A stretch of DNA of 64,000 bases from Struthio camelus (taxonomy: Eukaryota; Chordata; Aves; Struthioniformes; Struthionidae). The position numbers were made by a program, and so were the translations under genes. Shown piece after piece: positions 12,448-24,400 of this stretch; positions within the stretch are counted from its first letter, which is position 1, and every line of letters starts with the position of its first letter. The stretch covers positions 5,146,001 through 5,210,000 of the forward strand of contig NC_090947.1 in NCBI RefSeq assembly GCF_040807025.1. Direction: 5' to 3'. The notes under the pieces were generated by a model. That model had not been told where the DNA came from, ran no database searches, and saw nothing but the letters and a program-made list of their open reading frames with translations.

Positions 12448-15400
12448 TATGTAAAACACTCAGCACATTTATATGAAAGCAACATAGAACAGGCCAGAGC
12501 TTGATTTAAATTTTAGCATGCAAGCACCAAGCTGCTTTTCTCTTAGCTTGCAGGGGTAGATTAGTTGTCAAGCAGGCTTTATGCATCTGGGTAAGGATTT
12601 GGGGCTTGAGGCTACAGCCATTTTGGAAACCCTGGGAATGCAGGGTGCTACATTGGCAGACAGCTCACAGCTGATAGTCTTCCATTGGGCAAAAATCCAT
12701 GGCTAGGTTGAATGCACACTTTTAAGATTTTATACTATAAAAGTTTCTAAGCCAAGGAAAGCAACTAATGCAGCGATATGTCTTCCAGGACCTGAGCAAG
12801 TTCCCTGTTACAATGCTGCAGTGCGCTGCATAGATTTAGCACCTTATTCCTATAGATAGTTGAGCTCCCTAGCACTCTGCTGCATTATGAGGTGTGGGCA
12901 TGCCCTTATACTCTCTGAAGTTTAGTTCCCTCATGATAAAGAGGGCTAATAGCACTGCTGGAAAGCATCACGGGGCTATGAGGATAAATATGCATGGTGT
13001 CTGGAGGCTGAAGTGCTTTGTGTCTTATGAATTACCTACAGTGCACAGTGTCAAACCCGCGCATAGTTAGAGATCTGCATGTGCAGGCTCTCTCTGCTTG
13101 TGAGCTTTGGCATTGCCTGCTATGCTGTCACGATGATCAGCCTATATACATATCCTACAAATTTCCATTGGTGCAGATCTGCTAGTGTCTAAAATCCCAA
13201 AAATATTACCAGTTCTTGAAAATATTAAGTCTTCAAGGGCATTTAGGTGGCCAGCCCCTATTTGGTCCAGTAAGGGCTGAGGGCTGAAAAAACCTTGGGA
13301 AACGTGAGCCTTGGCTCCCAGCACAGCTTAGGCTTCTAGTTATTACATTAACCCCAACACGTGCTAACAAAGCAGCCCTAACAATAGGGCACTTGCCACT
13401 GAATATCCTAAACTGCCTGTTCATAGGAACTGACATGGTTGAGCAACAGCACAAGTACCCCCTGCTTTGTGCAAAGGGTTTGAAAGGGGTCTGAAGGCAG
13501 CGTGGCTACGGACCGGCTTGGCAAAGCAGCCCCAAGTCACTGTGCAGAAGCTCAAGGCTGCAGCAGGGCTCTTTCTGCTTCCCTGTTCTGGACCCTTGTT
13601 CCAGGACTGCATATTTGTAAATCTGCCTGTGGAAAAATCCCCAGAGTCCTTGCCACAATCAGTATTCAGTGGGCTGAAACTAATCCAGCGCTCTCGGCAA
13701 CTTGATATTTCTCAGTGAATCCCTGCCAGTAAATTCTGTTAAATCTCAAAGCTGGGGAAGAGAGGAACCTCTCAAGGCAGAGGTTTGGTAGGTCCCTGGC
13801 TCGACACAATATTATAAAGAGCAGATTTACAGGGCACAATGAAGTGGTCTGACCACAAGGCTAACAGGGAAACCCGAAGGGCTATTTTTCATTCACATCC
13901 TTTTTTTAAGGCGCTTTTTGCCCACAGTCTTGAGTGTTGAAGGTTAACCTATTCAGAAAGGCTTTAAGGGAATTCATGTGCAAGTCCTCCCAAAATTTGA
14001 GGAAGGCTGGGACCCCACCTGCATTTAGTTTCCATTAGAAAACCCGAACAGCACTTGTGGGACCAAATTCAGTTCTGACATTCCTGTTTCTGTGTAGCTC
14101 TAGAAAAATGTTTAAGAGTTATCATCCGAATAACATGTTTTTTAATATCGTTTTGCAGGTACTTTTTATGGTCCCTATTGGACTCTCGATAGGAGTTATT
14201 TCAGCCTTTCAGATACCAGCTTTCTGCAACAACAATAACTTACTGGCTGTATTTCTTCTGCTGTTACTGTTTGGGTAAGCGTGGAGCTTAGTTATTTAAA
14301 TATCATTGCACAGAGTAAGAAACTGCGTATTGCAGGCTCCTGTGATTTGGAATCCCATGGAGAAATGCATGGGCTTGGTTTCTTCTGTGTACCCTTGACA
14401 AAAGGTGACTAGTTGCTCCTTCAAGGAGCAGTGAGCTAAACTGCTGTTGTCATGCCTATTTTATTCAAAGCAAACTCTAAGGGAGGGTATGAAATATTCA
14501 AGGTCACAGTGACAGCCCAGGCTGTAAACACATGCTTACTGAACTATTGCAAAGTTTGAGATATGGAAGCATTTCAAAATCAGAAAGGGGAAAAAAAAAA
14601 ACCCAGCAAATTTAGATAAAATAGGAAAACTTAGCAAAACTCTCTCCCTGGCTTTGAATCCTACACTCCCAGTCTGTCTTTTCTTTCAGTCTGGACCACG
14701 TGTTTAAAACATGTTTCATAAACATTTTCTCCAGATTCTAGTGGAATTCTTCCACTAGAAGCCATTTTTTCTTCCCTTAAGCTCCTATAATAGCATGCCA
14801 AAATGGTGCTGTTACGGAGCACCTGAGGTATGTGTTCCTGAGCTGAGGTCTTTAGTTGTTGGTTTTTGACCACTCTTTGAGTTACTGTGGTATTCTCTGC
14901 ACTGCTGATGATTTATAGGTATGCAACGTTTTCATGGATGTATCTGCTGACCGGGTTCTTCAAAGAAACAGGAATGGCATTCATCGTTTATGTCTGTGTC
15001 AACTTGTGTTTTGGCATCAATACCATCATTACTCACTCGGTTGTGTTTCTGCTCTCCCAGGAAAAGGCCACAGACCAGGTAGGTCTCTGCTGATGCTTCA
15101 GTTCCTCAGTTGACACTTTGGGGTCTCCACCAGTTACTAGGTAAAACAACAGAAGTTGTCTTGTTGAGTTTGGTGGGTTTGAATCAGGCCCTTAGCAGCT
15201 GGCTGGTTTCAAGATTTTTGAGGCAGGCCAAGCAGAGGATGCTAGTCCCAGGATTTATGGGTTCCCTATAGATAGCACATGGGGCAAAGGAGTCTTCCTC
15301 GTCTGTGTGAATCTGCTCTCCCAGAGGAGAAAGAAATGATGCTGAGAGAGGGAAGATTATTAAAAAAAAAAAAAAAAAGATAGAAACACACCATGCAGAG

Positions 15401-18400
15401 AAGGTCAGGAAGTGAGTGTGGATGCTTGATACAAGGTTGATGGGGACTTAACCGTTGTTAAGTTCTTGCAGCACAAACTGTGGAGAATGACAACTAGATT
15501 TCATTGCCCCAAGTCTAAAGTGTGCTATGTTAAGCACAGCACCAGCTGTCTGTCATCTAGATCTGTAACGCAATCATCTTCTCTCTGCAAGGATGAAAAA
15601 TGACTTGGAGACGTTGATGTTTCCCTGAAGTCAAGCCTTCTCTTAAATAGAGATTTCCCTGGGAATCAGTGGGATGAAGTGTATGTTTTATATTTGGGTT
15701 TTTTTTTTTTTTAATAAAGGGTAACTGCTTGATAAAACAATAGTGGACTGGAATTTGCTTTCCAGCCGGACAGGACCCATTTAACAAACTGCTGTGTTGT
15801 AGGGGTGTGCAGTTTTGTTCTTCTGTTCCCCAGTGGGCAGAGTCAGTCTCTCTCCATCCTAATTTATTACCTCTCCGCTTTTCTGTGCATGCTAAACCTT
15901 GCTACTTTAGTTACAAACGTACCAAACCTCTGCATAGATAGTTCATAACTGTTAGACTGCGTACTTGGCTGTTTTGCCTTGAATTAACTGGAAAAGCACT
16001 TCTATGTCAGTTAGAGCCAAACCCGGTGTTGCTGGAGATGGTTGTCCAAGGAGAACTGATAGGACTTAGGCTATAGAGGAGCAGGACTGGGGAGCAGCCC
16101 ATGTTGCTCCTGAGAGCTGCTCTCTGCAGGGGTCTGGTGCTGTGGCTCGTAGCTGTGGGGAAGCACAGTGTCACAGTGTAGCTCTGCAGCTTAGCAGCCA
16201 GTATTGAGCTCCAGGCAGGTTTCTGGCTGCCACTTGCACTGGGTAGGGCACCCGGTGCGGCAGTGAGGGCCTGCCCCAGAAATTGGGTGCTGTTTGCTGT
16301 GGGTGAATCGTTCACAGCCTCAGAGCTGCCTGTTGACTTTTCTGACCTTGTGCCTGTGAAACTACCTGTCTCCAGAGCTTTTTACTCTCGATTTATCTTT
16401 GCTCTGAGACACAAGCAAATCCCAATGTAATTGTTACGCTTCAGCCCTGCAGTGAAATCTATGAATTTATTCCATGCAGTGACTGTGTTGCTCTTTTTCA
16501 GGGCTTGCATGACCTCGCTGAAAATCTGAGGCATGTCTTCCTTCTGTTCCCGCAATTTTGCTTTGGCTATGGCTTGATTGAACTGTCACAGGATCAGGCA
16601 CTGCTGGGCTTCTTAAAAGCCTATGGAGTGGACTACCCTGACAAAACCTTTGAGCTGGACAAGACCACATCCAAGCTGCTTGCCATGTTTATTCAGGGCA
16701 CCGTGTTCTTTGCCATTCGTCTCATCGTTCACGACGGGATGATTCAGAAAGTGTGGAGTAACATATTAGAGTAAGTAGCATCTGGAGTCTCACAATGAAA
16801 GTAGGCCAAGCCAGTTGCTGGTTTAATATCCAGCAGTTTAATTCTGGGCTCTCACACCGTCGTTGTCAGTAGTGAGGCCCATACATTTCCAAGATGCTTT
16901 GCAAACACAGACTAAGTTTTCTCTGGCAGCAGTCCCAGTATCTATCACTAATTAGAGTGTTAACTAATAGAGATACAGGTTACTGGAGCCCCTTGGTAGT
17001 CCCTGCTGGCTTGAACTGTTGCCTCCTCTCAGGGCTCTGGGTTCAGTGGATTGATACCTAGTTGGAAATAGGAGTCAGTCCACTGAGAGCCTTTTCTGTT
17101 TGCATCTGCCCCATCTCCTCTGGCTTGGATTCACACAGGGAGAAGGGAGTGCTGGTCACCAGAGCTGTTGGTACAGCGGTCCTGTCACCTGCACTGCAAG
17201 TGTTGCCACAAGGCAGGACCTGCCCCAGCTCAGTATGTTGGCTGAATAAGAGTAAAAAAGCCTAGGTGGAAAGAGAACATGGATTTTTAATTCTCTAAAT
17301 GGAGCACATAGCAGGAGAGAACTGAAACCGCCTGTGTCTCTGTGTATAGTTGCATGCCCTGGGATGTCACAGGAAGGCTCCTTAGTATCCCAAACAGACG
17401 GGGCCGCTAATGGCTGCGCTTGCTAGAAGGTAAGGGCCTCTCTGCCCTTCCCGTAGATTCCTGTTCGACAGAGTGCACGGCAAAGCGTCGCTCCTGCCGC
17501 CCGTGGTCGACGAGGATGAGGACGTTCGGGCAGAGAGGAACCGAGTGGAGTCTGGCAAAGCTGATTTTGATGTGGTGCAGCTCCAGAATCTGACAAAGAT
17601 CTACCACCTCCCTCACAAACGCATCGTGGCCGTGAAAAACATCAGCCTTGGGATTCCTGCTGGAGAGGTATGCCAGGGCAAAAGCTGCAACACCTCCTGC
17701 CCCAGGGAGGGAAACTGGAACAGATTCACAGCATCCTACTACCTTCTCTCACAGTGCTTGCCTCAGTCCCAGCACAACTGTAGTGGTTTGTTTTGCACTG
17801 ACTTCTTCCTTCTCTCTTCCTTTGCCTTGAACTTATTATGTATAGCTTTTCTGTGTTACGGTAGTGACCAAAGGCTCCTGGTGGATTTGGGACACCAAAT
17901 GATGATCTGAATACCCTAGAAAGAGAAAGAACGGGTGGGACAGTGGTGAGGGTATGCTTAGAGCAACATGCGTGCGTGCTGTGCTTACACAGCGCCTAAC
18001 CTGTTGGGCTTATGGTAGGTCACTGGAAGCCGCTGCTATACAGTAAATGAAGACAGCGGTATTTGTCCAGTTACAATGACTGACCTAAACGAAACCATGT
18101 GTGAAATGGAGCGAGTAAAGTTTATCTGCTTGTATTTCCCCGTCAGGGAAAGTCTAATCACTTCAGCTAGATAGACGTTTTCATGAATCAGGAATTAAAA
18201 TTGACTTCAAAGAAGCAGCATTCTTTGATCATGTCGGTTCAGTTACCTGTAAAAATACTAACCCACGAGAAAAGAAAAGACAGGGGCACACAGAGCAGCT
18301 CTGAGACCCAGAGGAAAGTTCTCAGAGCCTCTGGAAATCAGATCCTATCTCAGGCTTTGCAGCTGACTTGTGGGGAAGCTGGAAAGCAGTCCTTGGTACC

Positions 18401-21400
18401 AGATTTCTTGAATTGCTTGGATCCTGTGGTGATCCTGGGCATATGAAAGGACTTAGGACTAGGCAGGAGGAGAGCAGACTCACATGGAGATTGTGGCCAC
18501 TGATCTTTCTGGCAGAGGATTTTTCAGAGCCACAACTGGCACTGAGGCTTTCAACTCCTTGCAGAAGTCAGCTGGCTGCTGGCTGAATTTTGGACGCCGT
18601 ACCACTCTGTCAGCAGACTCCTGGCCATGCACCACACACTGTGCTGGGAGACTGTCCCTGCACAGACCTCGAGGCGGGAGAGCGCCTCGGATCGATGCTG
18701 CACTGGGCCCAGCACACGATTTTTAGATCAGCCAGTCCCAAAAATGGTATCAAAATAATAGTAATTATCAGCACAATGGTGATTGCTGATGCAACACGCA
18801 GCTGCATATCTCCAACCTTAGCAATAAAACATGGATTTTTAGCATGAGATACTACATTGCACTACAGGGAGCAAGTTCTTAATCTTATTAACGTAGTGCA
18901 TTAGTGAGATTATTTGACAAAAATCTTGTGTCGCGTTAAGGTTTTACCAATGACAGGACAAACCTCACTCCCCTCGCTCCTATGAATACCTCTGTCCTGT
19001 CAGTGGGAGGCTTTGCACAAATTAGATGATCAGGATTTGGCCTGTCAGATGGGCTCACTGTGAAAATGCACGTTGCAGTAAAAGCAATGACTCTATTAGA
19101 GACACATCCTTGATTCTGCACTGTATTAAACAAACGGTCCTAATATAAGCTGCAGTATATTGCACCATAAACAACCTCCATTGCAATGTTCATATGCTCT
19201 GAGTACCTCAGGCTCTCGTGTAATTCGTCTTACTCAAGGGCCCAGAGAGAAGAAGTGACAAGTTGCACTGAGCACTCATCTCAGAGTGATATTTCTGCAT
19301 TATAAATACAGTGTGGTACATTTCTGTGTTTCTCCCTGCAACCCAGTGCTTTGGCCTGCTTGGTGTGAATGGTGCGGGAAAGACGACCATCTTCAAGATG
19401 CTGACAGGCGATATTGGAGCTTCCAGCGGAAGGTTGCAGGTCCAGGATCATTCTGGGTATGGAGGATGTGATTTCTGGGGAAGGCACATGGGCAGATCAG
19501 CCTGGAGAACAGTTGATCAGGTTGGATGGCAAAGGAAAAGAAATGTGAAAGTCTGAAACAATATAAAACATTCAAAAATGGAGTGAAAAAGAACAAGGCA
19601 GGGAATCCAGCCCTTTGAGGATGGTATGGTTGCTTCCCTGGGGTTTGTATTTTGCTATTGTATCTGTGCTGTTCTAAGTGGTGGTTCTTCCGATCGGTTC
19701 TATTGCCAAGGGGGTCAGAATCAGATCCCTAGCTGAGTATGATCACGCTTCTGAGCTAATATCTGGAGACCAGTAGGACTCATCTCCACGTGCTCTTTAG
19801 CAGGAGCAGGCTTGGTGGCAGCTGTGCCATCTGAAGTGCTGGCAGTAACTGGAGAGTTGGGTACCAGACAGCGGGGCTAGCCGCTGCTAGCAGTTCTTCT
19901 GTTGCAGAATTGAGGGCCTAAAGGCCAAAGATGTGCACATTCGTAGCTTTTTCTTTCAAGGACTGGGGAAGGAGGGTAAGAAGAAGAAGAAGGGGTATGT
20001 CTTTCTCTCTACCGTCTGTTTCACAGAAGGCATTGGCAATTCAGTGCGTCTAAAATGACTTGCTGACTTTCTTACGCAGGTCCTTGAATGACATTGGTGA
20101 GGCGCACTGGTCTCTGTTTGGCTACTGTCCCCAAGAAGATGCCTTGGATGACTTGCTGACAGTGGAAGAGCACATGTATTACTATGCTAGGCTTCATGGC
20201 ATCCCCGAGAGAGAGATCAGAGGAGTGAGTAATAGTGGGGCTTAGCTCAAGGCACATTTAAGTTATGGGGAGCTTTTACCTTGAATTAAGAAGTCCTTTA
20301 ATAAACAGTAAAGGTTAATGGTGGCAACATTTGAAATCCTGGCTTGGGACTCTCTTGCTCAGCAGCCAGATGGGTGTTGTATGAAACAGGTCTCCTTTGT
20401 ACTGTGGAGTCAGGGAACGGAACACAGTGAGTTTGATACTACTTAATGATCTGATATTAAAAGCAGATTTGTAGAAACCAGGGAAAAACTTCAGAGGAAG
20501 CAGGATTCCAGGTGCTGCTTTTACAAGTGTTTGCTGAGCCAGCTCCTAAACGACGGGGTAGAGCAAGGGGTTGCAAAAAAAAATTTGTAATAGACATCCA
20601 CCTGGAAATTTATTCATGGACAGTACTCCTCTCCCATAGATCGTACTCCAGCTTCTCCACAGGCTGAATCTGATGGCCTACAAAGACAGAGTCACCTCTA
20701 TGTGCAGTTATGGCACCAACAGAAAATTGTCAACTGCTCTGGCTCTCATTGGGAATCCATCAATTCTGCTGCTGGTAAGAAGCTGGGGACTTGCTGGGTG
20801 AAAGATGAGCCCTTCTCTGGACTGGCAAGGGTACTTTGACGGTCTAGTGAAACCTTCTCTGACACAGTTCAGGGAATGCTCCCCAAGCGCCTGCGCTTAG
20901 CCTGATGACACGTGCATCAGCAGAAAGCTTAGATTCCAGCACACACCGAAACTTGCTCTGGGGCCTAAGAGAGCGGTGAATCTGTTACTTGTTCTGTTAG
21001 TGTCTTCCAGAGGTCAAAAAGAGATTCTCTATTTGCCAGTTGAATTTTCCCAGTTCCTGGCTGTTTCTTGACCTTGATAAATTAAAGGAGCGCTTGACTA
21101 CCTTGCACAGTCTCCGCAGAAGAGTGGCAACCATGACTCCAAATCTGTAGGAAAGTGAAAGAGCACCCTCCCTCAAGATTAGAACGTAAAACTATTTCTT
21201 CTAGATGTGGCTTCCTTTTCTGTTCTTGTTTTTCTTGTGTTTTATGCCATTTTTAAAATATCCCTTTTGGAGAAGTTTTTCACTTGCTGAGTTTTGAAAG
21301 CGTACAGTGGTCAGGTGAGCAGGTCTCCTAGCGTTACGTTTGATCCCTAGTGGACATAGATCTCCCTTGCCCCGACTTGCATCCAGTCTAGCACTTCTGC

Positions 21401-24400
21401 CTTTACTTCTGACCACATACACCAGCCTTTTAGCTGCTTTTGCTGCATACCGAATCGCAATACAAATGGAAGGTGGTGAAATTTCCCTGGAACTGACTAC
21501 GGCCAGAAAACAAACTGTTTTATTTCCGTCTCATATAGTGCGTTATCCTCAACAATAACAATTTGGCACTCAGATATTGGCTAACAGTTTTGTCAGCAAT
21601 GCGTAGAATAGGAGACAACGTACCATCTTTCATCTCTGGCATATTGTCTCGCTTGCTTTAGCAGCACGAGAGAGACACAGAGCACAGGTGCACATGGGGA
21701 CCAAGTGCCAATTGACAGCTTTTTGTTTGAGATTGCGCCTACAGTGTTTATGGGAATCTAAAACAGTGTGGTATAAAATGCACAGTAGGGTTGATCTTAG
21801 ATGGCATTAGCACAAATCCTCAAAGGATCCCAACTGAGGCTGGGAGCCTGGTGACCCAGAGTTCCCACTGTAGTCCCTAGGGGAGTGGGGCAGCTCCAAA
21901 GGACAATGAGGATGGAGGTCTTAGGCAAGCTGACCTGCCTCTGCATGAAGGGAGCCTGAGATGTCCAAGTCAAACTCATAATGCGGCTTAGGATAGTCTT
22001 TCTGCCAGATCTGTACCAATGGAAGCTGCTGATCCAATGCTGAGCTGCTTGATGGGTCACTGCGAGCAAACATAACGTAATGATGAACCCCGAAAGAGCA
22101 CAAGTATTAGGAAGATCAGATTATATGTGGAAGTTTACCTTTGGTCCTGTCTTTCCCTATAGGATGAACCAAGCTCTGGAATGGATCCAAATGCTAAACG
22201 CCACCTCTGGAAAATCATCAGTGAGGAAGTGCAGAACAAATGCTCAGTTATACTCACATCCCACAGGTGGGGCTGGTTTGGCTTTGTCTCTGGTTTCAGG
22301 GTCTGGAGGATGTATGCACACATATGCAGAAGCCCATCCTTCAAAGTCCCCACTGCTTCTCACACAGCTTCAGGGCACTGAGCTGCAACGGCTTTGGGAT
22401 TTCGTTGTGGCTGAGTGTGAGAACTCAACACTATTAAGGTGCCCCGTAGACCCACAACACCTTAATGCTTTATGGGAAACTAGGAAAGTTCTCCAATTGC
22501 TATACTTTTTATACCTTCACAATGACTTATTAGAGTTTCTTGGTTGGTTTATCAGCATGGAAGAATGTGAAGCCCTCTGTACCAGGCTGGCTATTATGGT
22601 GAACGGAAGTTTTCAGTGCATTGGCTCATTGCAGCATATCAAGAGCAGGTCAGTAAAATGCACCTATTTCACTTTTACTGAATGGCTTATGGAGTTACTG
22701 ACATACGATAGCTTTGAGGGCTCAGTTCGTGAGACCTTTGTTAATAAGGCATCACAGTAAAGCCTTTTTTTTGTTTCTTTTTTTTTTTTAACTACACCCT
22801 TGAAATTCTGCATTAACTAATGTGTTTTCTGCTCACAATATAGCCTTTTTTCCAACTTCAAAAGATGTGTTCCCCCAAGTAATCTACCCACTGCTAAAAA
22901 TGTAAACTACATGGTGGGGTTGAGCTTTGATTTCATTAGTTATCACGATAGCTCGTTTGCTTATTAAGATTCATCCCAGGTTAACGTCTGTGACACCACT
23001 CACGTTCCACTCTGCCTGGGTTAGATTCATCCAAAGAGGCTGTGCAGCTTTCTCAAATGATTTTCTCTATCTGTTTTTCTTTCCTACTGTGTTTATTGTG
23101 TTTTTTTTTTCCCCTCAGGTTTGGAAGAGGATTCACTGTGAAGATGCACTTAAATAGCAACACAGTTAGCACAGAGACGCTGACACAATTCATGAAGTCA
23201 CACTTTCCAAATACATGCCTGAAGGTAAACAGGACAAATGGAATCAGGGGATGACCTCTCCATCTCTTCATGTTAACCGAGAGTATCTTGTAAGATGCAC
23301 ACCTTGTAACATACTGTATACATAGATCCGTGCTCTCAAAGTGTAAGGGATTCATACACATGTACTTGACAGTGCTATCAGCAGCATTGTCTGAGGGTTG
23401 GAGCACTCAAGTTCCTTGGTGACTTAAACGATGTGAGCCAGGTGAAATTCTGTCCCTATGACTGGTTCCAGGGAAGCCCTGGACTGCATGGACATTCACT
23501 TTATATTCAGTGGGAAATGAGTTGGTCAAGTACTTCCAATAACAGAATCAGTGTAAAACTGGAGTAACTGAGCCATGAATCCCGCTCGTCACCTAAGTCC
23601 CATAACGCAATCCGTGCATTAATCAAAACACTATACTAGGAGTTGGAAATGCTGTATGGCTTCCCTAAAGCTTCAGATCTGGGGCTTATTATCCCACAGT
23701 TACAAAAGCGCAAAATGACCCAATGGGGAAACATCAGGCAATACTGGAAAATAATTTTCTCCACCTTTAGGAGCCAGAAGGAGAGAATGCACCCTCTTTC
23801 CCTGCATTCTCCCATGAATTGGCTCCTTTTTACTTTCACATTCAGCCAAATGGCCATCAGATCTGTTGATTTTTATAGGTGGCAGTCTCTTGCCTTTACC
23901 CTATCATTCCTGTTCTTACAGGATCGGCATTTCAACATGGTGGAGTATCACGTACCAGTCTCTGCAGGAGGAGTAGCAAACATATTTGATCTTTTGGAAA
24001 CCAACAAAACAGTTTTCAAAATCAGGCACTTCTCAGTGAGTCAAACGACGTTAGAGGAGGTAAGGAATTAAAGATGTGTGGCCCTCTGTTTAAAACTGTT
24101 AACAGGGGAACAGACTGATGGTTACCATAGTGGACTGTTGCACACAACAGACTGCATTTTGAAAGGGATTTCCATCCATAATCCTCCTGGGAGCACTTTA
24201 TCAACGCTACTGCCTCCAGATGGCTGTGCTGGTACTAGCAAAACACACATGGAAAGCTGCCTATAGCGTAAAGGATCTATTCCTCCTTTTGTCATGTTTG
24301 TGCAACGCTTGATTTCAGCAGTTTCATGAAGGGCAGGATCATGGATCACCCCTGAGCCCACTGCTAGGCTTGCTAACAGTAGACTTTGTCCACTGATCCT

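Noticed and set aside
22080..22760. 226-codon open frame across ABCA12 exon w16, intron and exon w17
   Set aside because: Only its part at 22557-22648 is ABCA12 exon w17 in the true frame. Over exon w16 it runs in a different frame and the rest is intron, so it is not an independent gene.
23643..24071. 142-codon frame
   Set aside because: Its last 46 codons are ABCA12 exon w19 in frame; the rest is intron upstream of the acceptor at 23920-23921.
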